Shown here in pieces: positions 25,664 through 34,148 of a stretch of 64,000 bases of DNA. The DNA is from Caballeronia glebae (lineage in GTDB: Bacteria > Pseudomonadota > Gammaproteobacteria > Burkholderiales > Burkholderiaceae), in NCBI RefSeq assembly GCF_001545035.1, contig NZ_FCOJ02000010.1:1-64000 (forward strand), in the 5' to 3' direction. A program made the position numbers and the translations under genes. Positions within the stretch are counted from its first letter, which is position 1. Every line of letters begins with the position of its first letter. The notes beneath the pieces are model-generated. The model had not been told where the DNA came from. It saw only the letters and a program-made list of their open reading frames with translations, and did not search any database.

Positions 25664-25960
25664 ATGACTATTCGAGCCACCGCCCTCATCGCCGTGCTGA
25701 GCCTGACGCTCGGCGCGAATGCAGCCTTCGCCGCCAATAGCCAGCAAAGCAAGATGACCGATTGCAATAAACAGGCGGGCGACAAGAAAGGCGACGACCG
25801 CAAGGCCTTCATGAAGAGCTGTCTGTCCGCCGCACCGGCCGCCGCATCCGCGCCGATGACGCAGCAGCAGAAGATGACGACATGCAATCAGCAGGCGGCC
25901 GACAAGAAGGGCGACGACCGCAAGACCTTCATGAAGAGCTGCCTCAGCAACAAGGGCTGA
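25664..25960 (+). CDS. PsiF-family protein with two PsiF repeats, exported
   Basis: A 98-residue periplasmic protein. The signal peptide covers residues 1-24 (ending ANAAFAAN). Two copies follow of a short motif with the pattern KMT-x-CN-x-QA-x-DKKGDDRK-x-FMKSCLS, at about 30-54 and 70-95. Each has two Cys. A proline/alanine linker separates them. The family is named after the phosphate-starvation-inducible PsiF of E. coli, and its function is unknown. AGGGAG stands six bases before the ATG. No Pho box was recognised. Confidence 0.88.
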   Translation: MTIRATALIAVLSLTLGANAAFAANSQQSKMTDCNKQAGDKKGDDRKAFMKSCLSAAPAAASAPMTQQQKMTTCNQQAADKKGDDRKTFMKSCLSNKG

Positions 25961-26182
25961 TCGCACCGCGCCCACGTTCGTTCACGCCGCGCCGTTCGCG
26001 CGCGGCGACCCTTGCGAATTTACGCTGTCTACCGGCCGATATTGCACTGCACCCAAGCTTCTGATTCGCACCGTCGTCTTTTTCTCATAAGATGGCGCGA
26101 AGGCGGCCCCTCACGAATACAAGATAAACGCCATCGGCCGCCGCCGTTTCGAGCGAGGCGAAAGCCCGCATGGAGGCATTGG

Positions 26183-26653
26183 ATGGCATGGAGACACAAG
26201 AACCGCTGGTTCCGGCGGTGGCTCGTGACGATCACGTTCTGGTTCGTGCCGGTGCTGATTATTGCGGTGAATGAAGCGCGCGAGGAGATGGCGTACAACA
26301 ACGTCGATCTTCAGAAGGCGCTCGCCGCCTGGGAACTGACCGACGCGCAACGCGCGGCCGGCGCCACGGCGCGCTGCCACGGCGCGCCCGACGAAGCGCG
26401 CGCCGCCGGTTGCCCCGCCGATGTCCTCGCGACCAACGCGGCGAAGCATCAGGAAGCACTCGACGAATACGCGCATCGCAAGGCGACGCTTGCGGATTAT
26501 CTCTGGCACGCGTTCGTCGGCTACTGGATCGTGCCCGCCGTGTCCCTGCTGGTATTCGGCATGTTGATCGGCGGTGTAAGGCGCGCACTGCGTCGCCCGG
26601 AGCGCGCGCCGTCATCGCATCCGGCCGAAGTAAAAACGACGACCCATCCGTGA
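26183..26653 (+). CDS. Small inner-membrane protein, unknown function
   Basis: A 156-residue protein, not recognised. It has two hydrophobic helices, at about 13-32 (VTITFWFVPVLIIAV) and about 120-142 (YWIVPAVSLLVFGMLIGG). An approximately 85-residue polar loop between them contains two Cys 13 residues apart (in ATARCHG and AAGCPAD). By the positive-inside rule the basic N-terminus (WRHKNRWFRRW) and C-terminus (VRRALRRPER) are cytoplasmic. The loop would then be periplasmic and could form a disulfide. The start is set by GGAGG seven bases before ATG 26183. Confidence 0.7.
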   Translation: MAWRHKNRWFRRWLVTITFWFVPVLIIAVNEAREEMAYNNVDLQKALAAWELTDAQRAAGATARCHGAPDEARAAGCPADVLATNAAKHQEALDEYAHRKATLADYLWHAFVGYWIVPAVSLLVFGMLIGGVRRALRRPERAPSSHPAEVKTTTHP

Positions 26654-27052
26654 GCGACGCGCGGGTACGGTCGTTGCTACTTCCTTCAGCGGTTTTCTCG
26701 TACGACCTTAAGGCGGCATCACGAAAATTCTGCTCGCCTTGGGCTACACTTCGGGCGAAAACTCCGTTTCCATTTCGGTTTGGTTCGAGCTTCGTCTAAC
26801 CTTGTATGAGGCGGAGCGCGTCATCGAAAGTTTTATGTAATTCGACGTGTTGCTCGACAGTTATGGGGGACGGATTCGGAGTAAGCTAGGTGCGCATTGC
26901 TTACCCGAATGTTGCGAAGCCTGAAGACCCAGGCCTGACAAGGCTTTCGGCGCACGGGGCGGGGTTCGCATTTCAAGTTGCTGTGCTATAACTTTGCGTG
27001 CCTTACCCTCCCGCTCTATGGGGTTTCCTAAATTCCACGATGGAGAACAATG
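26654..27052. other. 399-bp intergenic region before the SYLF lipoprotein gene
   Basis: Between two plus-strand genes. It contains a reasonable promoter for the downstream gene (26965-26992). The remainder holds no credible ORF, repeat or recognised RNA. No intrinsic terminator for the membrane-protein gene was found. Confidence 0.5.
26965..26992 (+). promoter_or_regulatory. Candidate promoter of the SYLF lipoprotein gene
   Basis: TTCGCA (26965-26970) is followed after 16 bases by TATAAC (26987-26992). The predicted start near 27000 would give a leader of about 50 nucleotides before the ATG at 27053. Confidence 0.4.
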
Positions 27053-27643
27053 ATGCAAAGACGAAACTTCATGCTCAAGTCGACCGCAGTTCTGGCGCTG
27101 GGAGGCCTCGCGCTTGCCGGCTGCACGGCCAACCGGAACGCCGGCACCGAAGCGGCCGCGGGCGCCCCCGATGAACGTCGTTCCATCGACGCAGATGTCG
27201 ACAGCACGATTCAGCGTCTCTATTCCACCGTCGGCGGCTCGCGCGAGCTGGTCTCGAAAGCGCGCGGCGTTCTGGTGTTCCCGTCGGTGCTTCAGGCCGG
27301 CTTCATCGTCGGCGCGCAGTACGGCAAGGGCGCGCTGCGCGTAGGCGGCAGCAGTGTCGGTTACTACAGCACGACCTCCGGCTCGTTCGGCCTTCAGGCA
27401 GGCGCGCAATCGAAGGCGCTGATCTTCCTGTTCATGACGCAAGATGCGCTCGACAAATTCCGCAATTCCGACGGCTGGTCGGCGGGCGCGGACGCATCGG
27501 TGGCGCTGGTGAAGATGGGCGCGAACGGTGTGATCGACACGACCACCGCCACGAAACCTGTCGAAGCCATTGTGCTGACCAACGCCGGCCTGATGGCCGA
27601 CGTGTCGCTGCAAGGCACGAAGGTGTCGCGCCTCAAGAACTGA
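27053..27643 (+). CDS. SYLF-domain lipoprotein (BPSL1445 type)
   Basis: A 196-residue lipoprotein. The signal peptide ends in the lipobox LALAGC with the lipidated Cys at about 23. The rest is a SYLF (YSC84-like) lipid-binding domain, with conserved stretches ARGVLVFPSVLQAGFIVGAQYGKGAL, QSKALIFLFMTQDAL and GWSAGADASVALV. The Burkholderia pseudomallei counterpart BPSL1445 is an immunogenic outer-membrane-associated lipoprotein. The function is unknown. Tandem ATG codons occur at 27050 and 27053, and the second has better spacing from GGAG. A strong terminator follows. Confidence 0.9.
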   Translation: MQRRNFMLKSTAVLALGGLALAGCTANRNAGTEAAAGAPDERRSIDADVDSTIQRLYSTVGGSRELVSKARGVLVFPSVLQAGFIVGAQYGKGALRVGGSSVGYYSTTSGSFGLQAGAQSKALIFLFMTQDALDKFRNSDGWSAGADASVALVKMGANGVIDTTTATKPVEAIVLTNAGLMADVSLQGTKVSRLKN

Positions 27644-27673
27644 GCGCATCGCGACTTCTCTCGCGGCACATGC

Positions 27674-27724
27674 AAAACCGCCGTGTGGTGCGACCTTCGG
27701 GGTCGCGCCGCACGGCGGTTTTTT
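27674..27724. terminator. Bidirectional intrinsic terminator
   Basis: AAAACCGCCGTG (27674-27685) pairs with CACGGCGGTTTT (27711-27722) around an internal hairpin, and the T-run continues to 27724. On the plus strand it ends the SYLF gene. On the minus strand it can end the glycosyltransferase gene. Confidence 0.8.
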
Positions 27725-27742
27725 GCTTGCCGGAGGATCGGA

Positions 27743-28813
27743 TCAGCGCGTCGTCGCGCGATCGATCACCTTGAAGCGCGCGCGCTTTTGTGCGCGCACG
27801 ACTGACTGATAGGCTTCGAGATATTGCCGCGCCATGCGGTGCGACGTGAAGCGCTCCTCGAAGCGCTGGCGCACGCGCTCGCGCGACAAGGTATGCAGGC
27901 GATTCACCGCGGCCACCGCCCCGATTTCGTCCTCGACGATGAAGCCCGAGACGCCCTCGTCCACCACTTCCGGCACCGAGCCCCGATTGAATGCGATGAC
28001 CGGCGTGCCGCATGCCATCGCTTCGATCATCACGAGGCCGAACGGCTCCGGCCAGTCGATCGGGAACATGAGCGCATGTGCGCCCGACAGGAATTCCGCC
28101 TTCTGATTGTCGTTGATCTCGCCGACGTATTCGACATACGGCAACTTCAGCAGCGGCGCGATTTCGCGCTCGAAATACTCGTGATCGGCGAAGTCGACCT
28201 TGGCGGCGATCTTGATCGGCAGACCGCAACGGCCCGCGATGCGAATCGCCGTATCGACGCGTTTTTCCGGCGAGATGCGTCCGATGAACGCGAGATACTT
28301 CTGCTCCACCGGCTGCGGCACGTAAAGCGCTTCGGGCAGCCCGTGATAAACCGTGCTGACCCACTTCGCCTGCGGCAGCGGATGACGCTGCGCATCGGAG
28401 ATCGAGATTACGGGCGCGGTGTTGAACGTGTCGAACACGGGCTGCTGCTCGGGAAGATCGAGGCGGCCGTGCATCGTCGTCACGAACGGCGTGTCCTGGC
28501 GCTTGAAGAGCGAGAACGAGTAATAGTCCATGTGAAAATGCAGGACGTCGAACTCTTCGGCGCGGCGGCGCACGAGTTCCATCAGCAACATGTGCGGCGC
28601 GATGCGATCGCGGATCGCCGGATCGAGCCGCAGCGCGCGCGGCCACACGGGTTCCAGGCTGGCGCTGGTTTGCGAATCGCCGGTTGCGAAGAGTGTCACG
28701 TCATGACCGAGTTCCACAAGCGCCTCGGTAAGGTACGACACGACGCGCTCGGTTCCACCGTAGAGCTTCGGCGGCACGGATTCGGTCAGCGGAGCAATCT
28801 GGGCAATTCTCAT
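27743..28813 (-). CDS. Family-4 glycosyltransferase
   Basis: A 356-residue GT-B-fold glycosyltransferase. The N-terminal Rossmann domain starts MRIAQIAPLTESVPPKLYGG and contains TERVVSYLTEALVELGHDVT. The C-terminal donor-binding domain carries AFIGRISPEKRVDTAIRIA and the E-x7-E motif in EPFGLVMIEAMACGTP. No signal peptide or membrane helix is present. It is transcribed in the same direction as otsA (280 bases upstream), which suggests a part in osmolyte or glucan synthesis, but the sugar and acceptor are unknown. ATG 28813 has GGAGA upstream. Longer frames up to 28906 lack support. Confidence 0.88.
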   Translation of the reverse strand: MRIAQIAPLTESVPPKLYGGTERVVSYLTEALVELGHDVTLFATGDSQTSASLEPVWPRALRLDPAIRDRIAPHMLLMELVRRRAEEFDVLHFHMDYYSFSLFKRQDTPFVTTMHGRLDLPEQQPVFDTFNTAPVISISDAQRHPLPQAKWVSTVYHGLPEALYVPQPVEQKYLAFIGRISPEKRVDTAIRIAGRCGLPIKIAAKVDFADHEYFEREIAPLLKLPYVEYVGEINDNQKAEFLSGAHALMFPIDWPEPFGLVMIEAMACGTPVIAFNRGSVPEVVDEGVSGFIVEDEIGAVAAVNRLHTLSRERVRQRFEERFTSHRMARQYLEAYQSVVRAQKRARFKVIDRATTR

Positions 28814-29093
28814 CGTTCTCGTCTCCATGCGGATATCGACTTGCGGCGGACTTCGCATGCCAGCGGCGGCGCGTCGAGTATGACAGCGAAGCGTAAGGGC
28901 GGCCAAGGAGGTTTGCCCTTACGCGTCAGCTCTCTCTTGCGCCCTCCGTCGATGCCTGTCGCGCGCCGGATATCGCCGGCACGATGAACGCATTATCGAG
29001 TGCGAACGCGCCCGTCGCGGCCGTCGCTTGCACTTTCATCGCTCTGTTACAGGGCCGAAACAATCGTTTCGCGAGACGGTTACAGCGAGACGG

Positions 29094-30479
29094 TTACGGC
29101 TTGGCGTCGCCGCGCAGATCCCTGAGGAAATCGTCGCGCCATACGCCGAGATTGTTCTTGCGCAGCGCGGTCATGTTGGTTTCGTGGCGCTCCTGGCGCT
29201 CGGCGAGCGGCATCGCGAGCGCCCGCCCGATCGCCTCGCTCGTGCCGACGATATCGTGCGGATTGACCATCACCGCGCCGGTCATTTCATCGGCCGCGCC
29301 GGCGAATTGCGAGAGCACGAGCACGCCCGGATCGCCGGGATTTTGCGCCGCGACGTATTCCTTCGCGACCAGGTTCATGCCGTCGCGCAGCGGCGTGACG
29401 AGACCGATCTGCGATTCGCGAAAGAGCGACATCAACTTCCAGCGGTCGTAGCGCTGGTTGAGATAGCGGATCGGCGTGTAATCGAGCCCGGAATAACGCC
29501 CGTTGATGCGCCCCGCTTCGTACTCCAGGTTCTGACGGATCTGCTGATAGGTTTCGACATCCGCGCGCGTGGGCGGCGCGATTTGCACGAGTGTGACGTT
29601 GCCGCGCCACTCGGGCGACTTCTCCAGAAAATGTTCGAACGCGCGAAAGCGCTCGACGAGTCCCTTCGAGTAATCGAGCCGGTCCACGCTCATGATGAGC
29701 TTGCGGCCTTCGAGGCTCTGCTTCAGATCCATCACGTCCTGACGCGCCTCGCCGCGCTCGGCCTGTTCGGCGATTTCATCGGGAAACACGCCGATCCGAT
29801 AAACATTCGTCCGCAGCTTTCTGCCGAACGCTTCGACGTGGCCGTCGGGCGTCGCGGTGCCGTGCGCGTGCCGGATGATGTAATCGTGAAACGCGACGCG
29901 ATCGCTTTCGGTCTGAAACCCGACGACGTCATAGCAGCACAGCGATTTCACCAGTTCCTCGTGCGGCGGAATGTTCAACAGAATCTGCGGCGACGGAAAC
30001 GGAATATGCAAAAAGAAGCCGATGCGGTTCGTGATGCCCGCCGAGCGCAGCGCTTCGGCGAACGGGATCATGTGATAGTCGTGGACCCAGATGATGTCGT
30101 CGGGTTCGAGCAGCTTGATGAGCTTGTGCGCGAGCCACGCGTTCACGCGCCGGTAGCCCGCGTATTCTTCGCGCTCGTAGACGGCGAGATCGTTGCGATA
30201 GTGGAAGACGGGCCACAGCATCGCGTTCGAGAAGCCGCGGTAGTACTGGTCGTAGTCCTTCTTCGGCAGGCCGACGGTGGCGAAGGTCACTGCGCCGTCC
30301 TGTTCGAGCTTCGGCCCCTGATTCGCGACGGTTTCGCTCACGACGTCGCCGCTCCAGCCGAACCAGACGCCGCCGCTGTCCTTCAGCGCGCCGAAGACGC
30401 CGACGGCAAGGCCGCCCGCTGAGCCCTTGGTTTCGGTCGGCGTGGCGACCCGGTTCGATACGACGACGAGACGGCTCAT
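29094..30479 (-). CDS. otsA: Trehalose-6-phosphate synthase (UDP-forming)
   Basis: A 461-residue GT20 enzyme that joins UDP-glucose and glucose-6-phosphate to give trehalose-6-phosphate. Signatures are RLVVVSNR at the start, WFGWSGD, IWVHDYHMIPF, the LDYSKGL loop and the C-terminal MNLVAKEYVAAQ region that binds the nucleotide sugar. The length matches bacterial OtsA without a fused phosphatase. No otsB lies in the window, so the phosphatase must be elsewhere. It is followed by a GT4 gene and preceded by an MscS-type channel gene on the same strand, a plausible osmotic-stress neighbourhood. Confidence 0.95.
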   Translation of the reverse strand: MSRLVVVSNRVATPTETKGSAGGLAVGVFGALKDSGGVWFGWSGDVVSETVANQGPKLEQDGAVTFATVGLPKKDYDQYYRGFSNAMLWPVFHYRNDLAVYEREEYAGYRRVNAWLAHKLIKLLEPDDIIWVHDYHMIPFAEALRSAGITNRIGFFLHIPFPSPQILLNIPPHEELVKSLCCYDVVGFQTESDRVAFHDYIIRHAHGTATPDGHVEAFGRKLRTNVYRIGVFPDEIAEQAERGEARQDVMDLKQSLEGRKLIMSVDRLDYSKGLVERFRAFEHFLEKSPEWRGNVTLVQIAPPTRADVETYQQIRQNLEYEAGRINGRYSGLDYTPIRYLNQRYDRWKLMSLFRESQIGLVTPLRDGMNLVAKEYVAAQNPGDPGVLVLSQFAGAADEMTGAVMVNPHDIVGTSEAIGRALAMPLAERQERHETNMTALRKNNLGVWRDDFLRDLRGDAKP

Positions 30480-30562
30480 AGAATTTCCCTTTCCTCTTCA
30501 GACGTTACTGTTTTCAGCATAAACCTGTAATTTTCGACCGGAAAACGCCGCGCGGGTTTCCG

Positions 30563-31801
30563 TCATGTCTTTTCGGCCGCACCCGGCGCCGTGGACGCCG
30601 CCGCGTGCGCCCTCGGATCGGGCCCGGTTTGCTCGCCGCGGCTCGCGACCGGATCGGCGGGCGTGTTCGCCGTGCTCGCCGCGTGCGCCGCGTCCGCTCT
30701 TTCGAGCGGCGGCGCGAAATCGACATGAGTGTCCTTGTCGGTCGACAAATCCGCCCGCGCGCGCGGCAGATAATGCGGATACGCCGCCTGCACGAAGTTC
30801 ACGAGCCCTTCGCGCACGCGGCAACGCAAATCCCAGTTCAACGCCGAATCGAACGAACTGACGAGCACGCGGAGTTGCATGGCGCGATCGGTGGCGTCGG
30901 TGACTTGCAGCACCTGCACGCGGCCATCCCATTCCGGCGCGTGCGCGAGTATGCGCTCCAGCTCCTCGCGCAGCGGCGCGATCGGCATCCGGTAATCGAC
31001 GTACAGAAACACCGTGCCGATGATCTGCGAACTGTTGCGCGTCCAGTTCGTGAACGGATTTTCGATGAACCACTGCAACGGCACGATGAGCCGCCGCTGA
31101 TCCCAGATGCGGATCGACACATACGTGCCCGTGATTTCCTCGACGCGTCCCCACTCGCCCTGAATCACGACGACATCGTCGAGACGAATCGGCTGCGACA
31201 GCGCGATCTGCAAGCCCGCGATCAGATTGCCGAGCACCGGCCGCGCGGCGATACCGGCGACCAGTCCCGCGACGCCCGCCGAAGCCAGCAGGCTCGCGCC
31301 GATCTGCCGCACGCTCGGAAACGCCATCAGCGCCCCGCCGAAACCGATGATCACGATCACCACCATCACCGAGCGCGCGAGCACGCGCGCCTGCGTGTGG
31401 ATGCGGCGGGCGTTCAGGTTGTCGTCGGTGTCGAGCGGATGCGCCTGCACGATCGCCTCGCCCACCGCGCCCGCCGAGCGCGCCGCGAGAAACGTGAGCG
31501 CGACGATGAGCGCGACGGTTTCGACATCGCGCAGCACGCCGATTAACGGCAGCGTATCGGGCGCCTCGAAAATCACGAAACCGATCCCGAGAATGATGAG
31601 CAGGATGAGCGCGGGCGTGTCGACGTAGCGCAGCACAACGCTCATCAGCGGATAAGGCCGCGCGAGGCGCACGAGGATGCGCGCGCCGACACGATGCGCG
31701 CCCACGGCGGCCGTCACCGCGATGACGAGCACGACGAGCGCGCCAGGCCAGGTGCCGAGCGGGCGTTCCGCGAGATCGAGGAAGTGGTCGAATGAGAGCA
31801 T
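30563..31801 (-). CDS. MscS-family mechanosensitive channel
   Basis: A 412-residue membrane protein. Several N-terminal helices (about residues 20-165) are followed by the pore-lining MscS helix (SLLASAGVAGLVAGIAARPVLGNLIAGLQIALSQPIRLDD) and the soluble beta/alpha-beta domains with VEEITGTYVSIRIWDQRRLIVP. The C-terminus is a low-complexity acidic tail. Such channels release solutes during hypo-osmotic shock. The start is uncertain. ATG 31801 puts the first helix near the N-terminus, while an in-frame ATG at 31861 adds 20 residues. Neither has a good ribosome site. It lies 83 bases before otsA. Confidence 0.88.
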   Translation of the reverse strand: MLSFDHFLDLAERPLGTWPGALVVLVIAVTAAVGAHRVGARILVRLARPYPLMSVVLRYVDTPALILLIILGIGFVIFEAPDTLPLIGVLRDVETVALIVALTFLAARSAGAVGEAIVQAHPLDTDDNLNARRIHTQARVLARSVMVVIVIIGFGGALMAFPSVRQIGASLLASAGVAGLVAGIAARPVLGNLIAGLQIALSQPIRLDDVVVIQGEWGRVEEITGTYVSIRIWDQRRLIVPLQWFIENPFTNWTRNSSQIIGTVFLYVDYRMPIAPLREELERILAHAPEWDGRVQVLQVTDATDRAMQLRVLVSSFDSALNWDLRCRVREGLVNFVQAAYPHYLPRARADLSTDKDTHVDFAPPLERADAAHAASTANTPADPVASRGEQTGPDPRAHAAASTAPGAAEKT

Positions 31802-32002
31802 GAGCGTCGCGGGATCGGCCTCGATAAAGTGAAAGCGGCGAGGTGGATACGGCGGTCGCATCGCGCCGATGCGGGATGCTGCCGATTGCAGCGGATGCAG
31901 CGGATTGCAGCCGCGACGGTCGTCCGGGCGCGGCCGTCGCGTTCATCGCGTGAGCCGAGCAAGACGCCAGGACGCGCGGTGGCGTCGCGGGTCACGATGC
32001 GC

Positions 32003-32359
32003 TTAGCGTTCCGCCTTGCAGGGAAACGCCTTGCCGAGGCCGAGCGAGACCATCGTGGTCGCGTTGAAGTCGGCTTTATCGGGATTATTGGCGATGTACT
32101 TGCGCACCGCGTCCGTGAGTTGCTGCGGCTTCACGTCCGCCGGCAGGCAAAAGTACTGGCCGACCTGCGGCCCGGAGGTTCCGCCGATCGCCTCGATCGT
32201 GTTGTAGATGCCGTCCGCCGCGCCTTCGATATAGGCCGCGCAGGCAGTCCGCGAGTTGGGATCCGTTTTGGTGCAGAGCTTGTTCAGATCGTTGCCCGTA
32301 AACGCGAACGCACAGACGGGCGTCGCGAGAGCACAGGCGAGGACGAATTCCCGCAGCAT
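32003..32359 (-). CDS. Rap1a/Tai-family immunity-like protein, exported
   Basis: A 118-residue periplasmic protein with a signal peptide (about 1-19, ending CAFAF). The mature part has the layout of the Rap1a/Tai immunity family: CTKTDPNSRTACAAYIEGAADG, then YFCLPADVKPQQLTDAVRKYI, and a final AFPC. The Cys positions could form disulfides. Family members in Serratia and Salmonella neutralise type VI amidase effectors of the Ssp/Tae4 type. No amidase effector, VgrG or other type VI gene is in the window, so it is an orphan here and a housekeeping role is possible. AAGGAAG precedes the ATG. Confidence 0.8.
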   Translation of the reverse strand: MLREFVLACALATPVCAFAFTGNDLNKLCTKTDPNSRTACAAYIEGAADGIYNTIEAIGGTSGPQVGQYFCLPADVKPQQLTDAVRKYIANNPDKADFNATTMVSLGLGKAFPCKAER

Positions 32360-32463
32360 GGTCTTCCTTTTATGTTGAGCGGCGGCTCGATTGGAGCAAC
32401 GGGTTGAGGGCAACGCGCGGCCGCGCCTGACCGCGTTTGCCCCTGGACTCGAATGTCGCGCCG

Positions 32464-33267
32464 TTATTTTGCACCGTTTGAGCCGCTTTGCGCAGCGCCG
32501 CCGCCACCGCCCGCGCCACCGGCGGCACCTTGAGGCATCGAATCGAGGCGCGCCTGCAGACCTTCGGCGACGTCCTTTTCGTTGTACTTGCGGGCAAAAT
32601 CCACTGCCGTCATGCCAAGCTGGTTCTTCACGCGCAGATCGGCGCCTTCGTCGAGCAGCAGCTTGCAGGTCGAAAGATGCCCGCCGCGCGCGGCCATCAT
32701 GAGCGGCGTCGTGCCGTTGGGCGATCCCGCGTCGATATAGGCCGAATGATCGACCAGAATCTTCACGATATCGTCATGGCCGTTGGTCGCCGCGTAGTGC
32801 AGCGGCGTCCAGCCTTTCTTGGTCACTTCGGCGTCCTTGGCGATCAGCAGATTCACGAAGGTGGCGTCGCCGTTGAGCGCGGCGAGCATCATCGCGTTTT
32901 CGCCGGCGGGGTCGAGCTTTTCGAGATCGGTCTTCGGATTGTCGGCGAGCAACTGCCCGACCTTGTCGGACTTCTCGCGCGCGGCGATCACGATGATCGG
33001 CGTGCCGGTGTTGTCGACCGTGTTCGGGTCCGCGCCCTGCGCGAGCTGTTTCTTGACGGCCGATACGTCGTCGAACTTGACCGCCTTGATGAGCGAGTCC
33101 ACGGAGGCGGCCCAGACCGGCTGAGCGATCGTGCAGGCCGCGAGCAGCGCGCCCGCGACGAGACCGCGCACGGCCGCGCCTTTACGTGTTTCGCGTGCAT
33201 CGAGGGCGCGGGAAACGTTTGGCGCGCTCGCTGCGCACGGAGTGGAATTCATCGGGGAATTGTTCAT
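32464..33267 (-). CDS. Exported ankyrin-repeat protein
   Basis: A 267-residue protein. After a polar stretch of about 30 residues a hydrophobic segment (GLVAGALLAACTIAQPVWAAS) looks like a signal peptide, so the repeats are probably periplasmic. LLAAC could also be read as a lipobox. About four or five ankyrin repeats follow (for example GWTPLHYAATNGHDDIVKILV and GTTPLMMAARGGHLSTCKLLL). The tail is Gly-rich. It follows tatD by 53 bases and precedes the Rap1a-like gene by 104 bases on the same strand. Ankyrin repeats bind proteins, but the partner is unknown. Confidence 0.87.
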   Translation of the reverse strand: MNNSPMNSTPCAASAPNVSRALDARETRKGAAVRGLVAGALLAACTIAQPVWAASVDSLIKAVKFDDVSAVKKQLAQGADPNTVDNTGTPIIVIAAREKSDKVGQLLADNPKTDLEKLDPAGENAMMLAALNGDATFVNLLIAKDAEVTKKGWTPLHYAATNGHDDIVKILVDHSAYIDAGSPNGTTPLMMAARGGHLSTCKLLLDEGADLRVKNQLGMTAVDFARKYNEKDVAEGLQARLDSMPQGAAGGAGGGGGAAQSGSNGAK

Positions 33268-33320
33268 AAGTGACCTTCGGATTGCCTTGAAACTGGTTTT
33301 TGCGCGCGGGCCGGCCGCTT

Positions 33321-34106
33321 TCAGACGGGCCGCGCGATCTTGAAGAGCCGGAAGAAGTTATCGGTGGTCGCCTGCGCCACGGTCTCTTCCGGCTGCTCGC
33401 GCAACTGCGCGATGAAACGTCCGACATAACTCACGTAAGCAGGTTCATTCGGCTTCCCGCGATACGGCACTGGCGCCAGGTACGGCGAATCGGTCTCGAT
33501 GAGCAAGCGCTCGATCGGCACGCGCCGCGCGACGTCGTGCACCTCCGTCGCCTTCTTGAACGTGACGATGCCCGACAGCGAGATGTGAAAATTCTGCGCG
33601 AGCGCCCGTTGCGCGATCTCCCACGGCTCGGTGAAACAATGCATGACGCCGCCCGGCACGTCCGCGCGCTCTTCCTCCATGATGCGCAGCGTGTCGTCCG
33701 ACGACGAACGCGTGTGGATGATGAGCGGCTTGCCCGTCCGATGCGCGGCGCGAATGTGCGTGCGAAAGCGCTCGCGCTGCCATTCCATCTCGGCGATGCT
33801 GCGCCCTTCCAGCCGATAGTAGTCGAGGCCGGTCTCGCCAATCGCGCAAACTTTCGGATGCGCCGCCAGCTCGACGAGTTCATCGACGCTCGGCTCCTGC
33901 GCGTCCTCATGATCCGGATGCACGCCGACGGACGCATAGACATTCTCGTACTGTTCGGCGATCGCGAGCACCGAAGGCAGCGTCTCCAGATCGACCGACA
34001 CGCACAGCGCGTGCGTGACCGAATGCGCGCGCATCTTGTCGAGCACGTCGGGCAGACGGTCCGCCAGCCCTTCGAAGTTGATATGGCAGTGTGAATCGAC
34101 GAACAT
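33321..34106 (-). CDS. tatD: TatD-family metal-dependent hydrolase/DNase
   Basis: A 261-residue TIM-barrel hydrolase. Metal ligands of the family are visible: the HxH of DSHCHIN at the N-terminus, Glu in AIGETGLDYYR, His in IHTRSSSDDT, His in MHCFTEPW and Asp in ETDSPYLAP. The nearest named relative is YcfH/TatD, a 3'-5' exonuclease. It sits in the conserved mltG-tmk-holB-tatD run, 42 bases after holB, behind the ribosome site AAGGAG. Confidence 0.93.
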   Translation of the reverse strand: MFVDSHCHINFEGLADRLPDVLDKMRAHSVTHALCVSVDLETLPSVLAIAEQYENVYASVGVHPDHEDAQEPSVDELVELAAHPKVCAIGETGLDYYRLEGRSIAEMEWQRERFRTHIRAAHRTGKPLIIHTRSSSDDTLRIMEEERADVPGGVMHCFTEPWEIAQRALAQNFHISLSGIVTFKKATEVHDVARRVPIERLLIETDSPYLAPVPYRGKPNEPAYVSYVGRFIAQLREQPEETVAQATTDNFFRLFKIARPV

Positions 34107-34148
34107 CGGTGCTCCTTAATGCAATTCTTGCGTCGCGGCTAGATGTTT

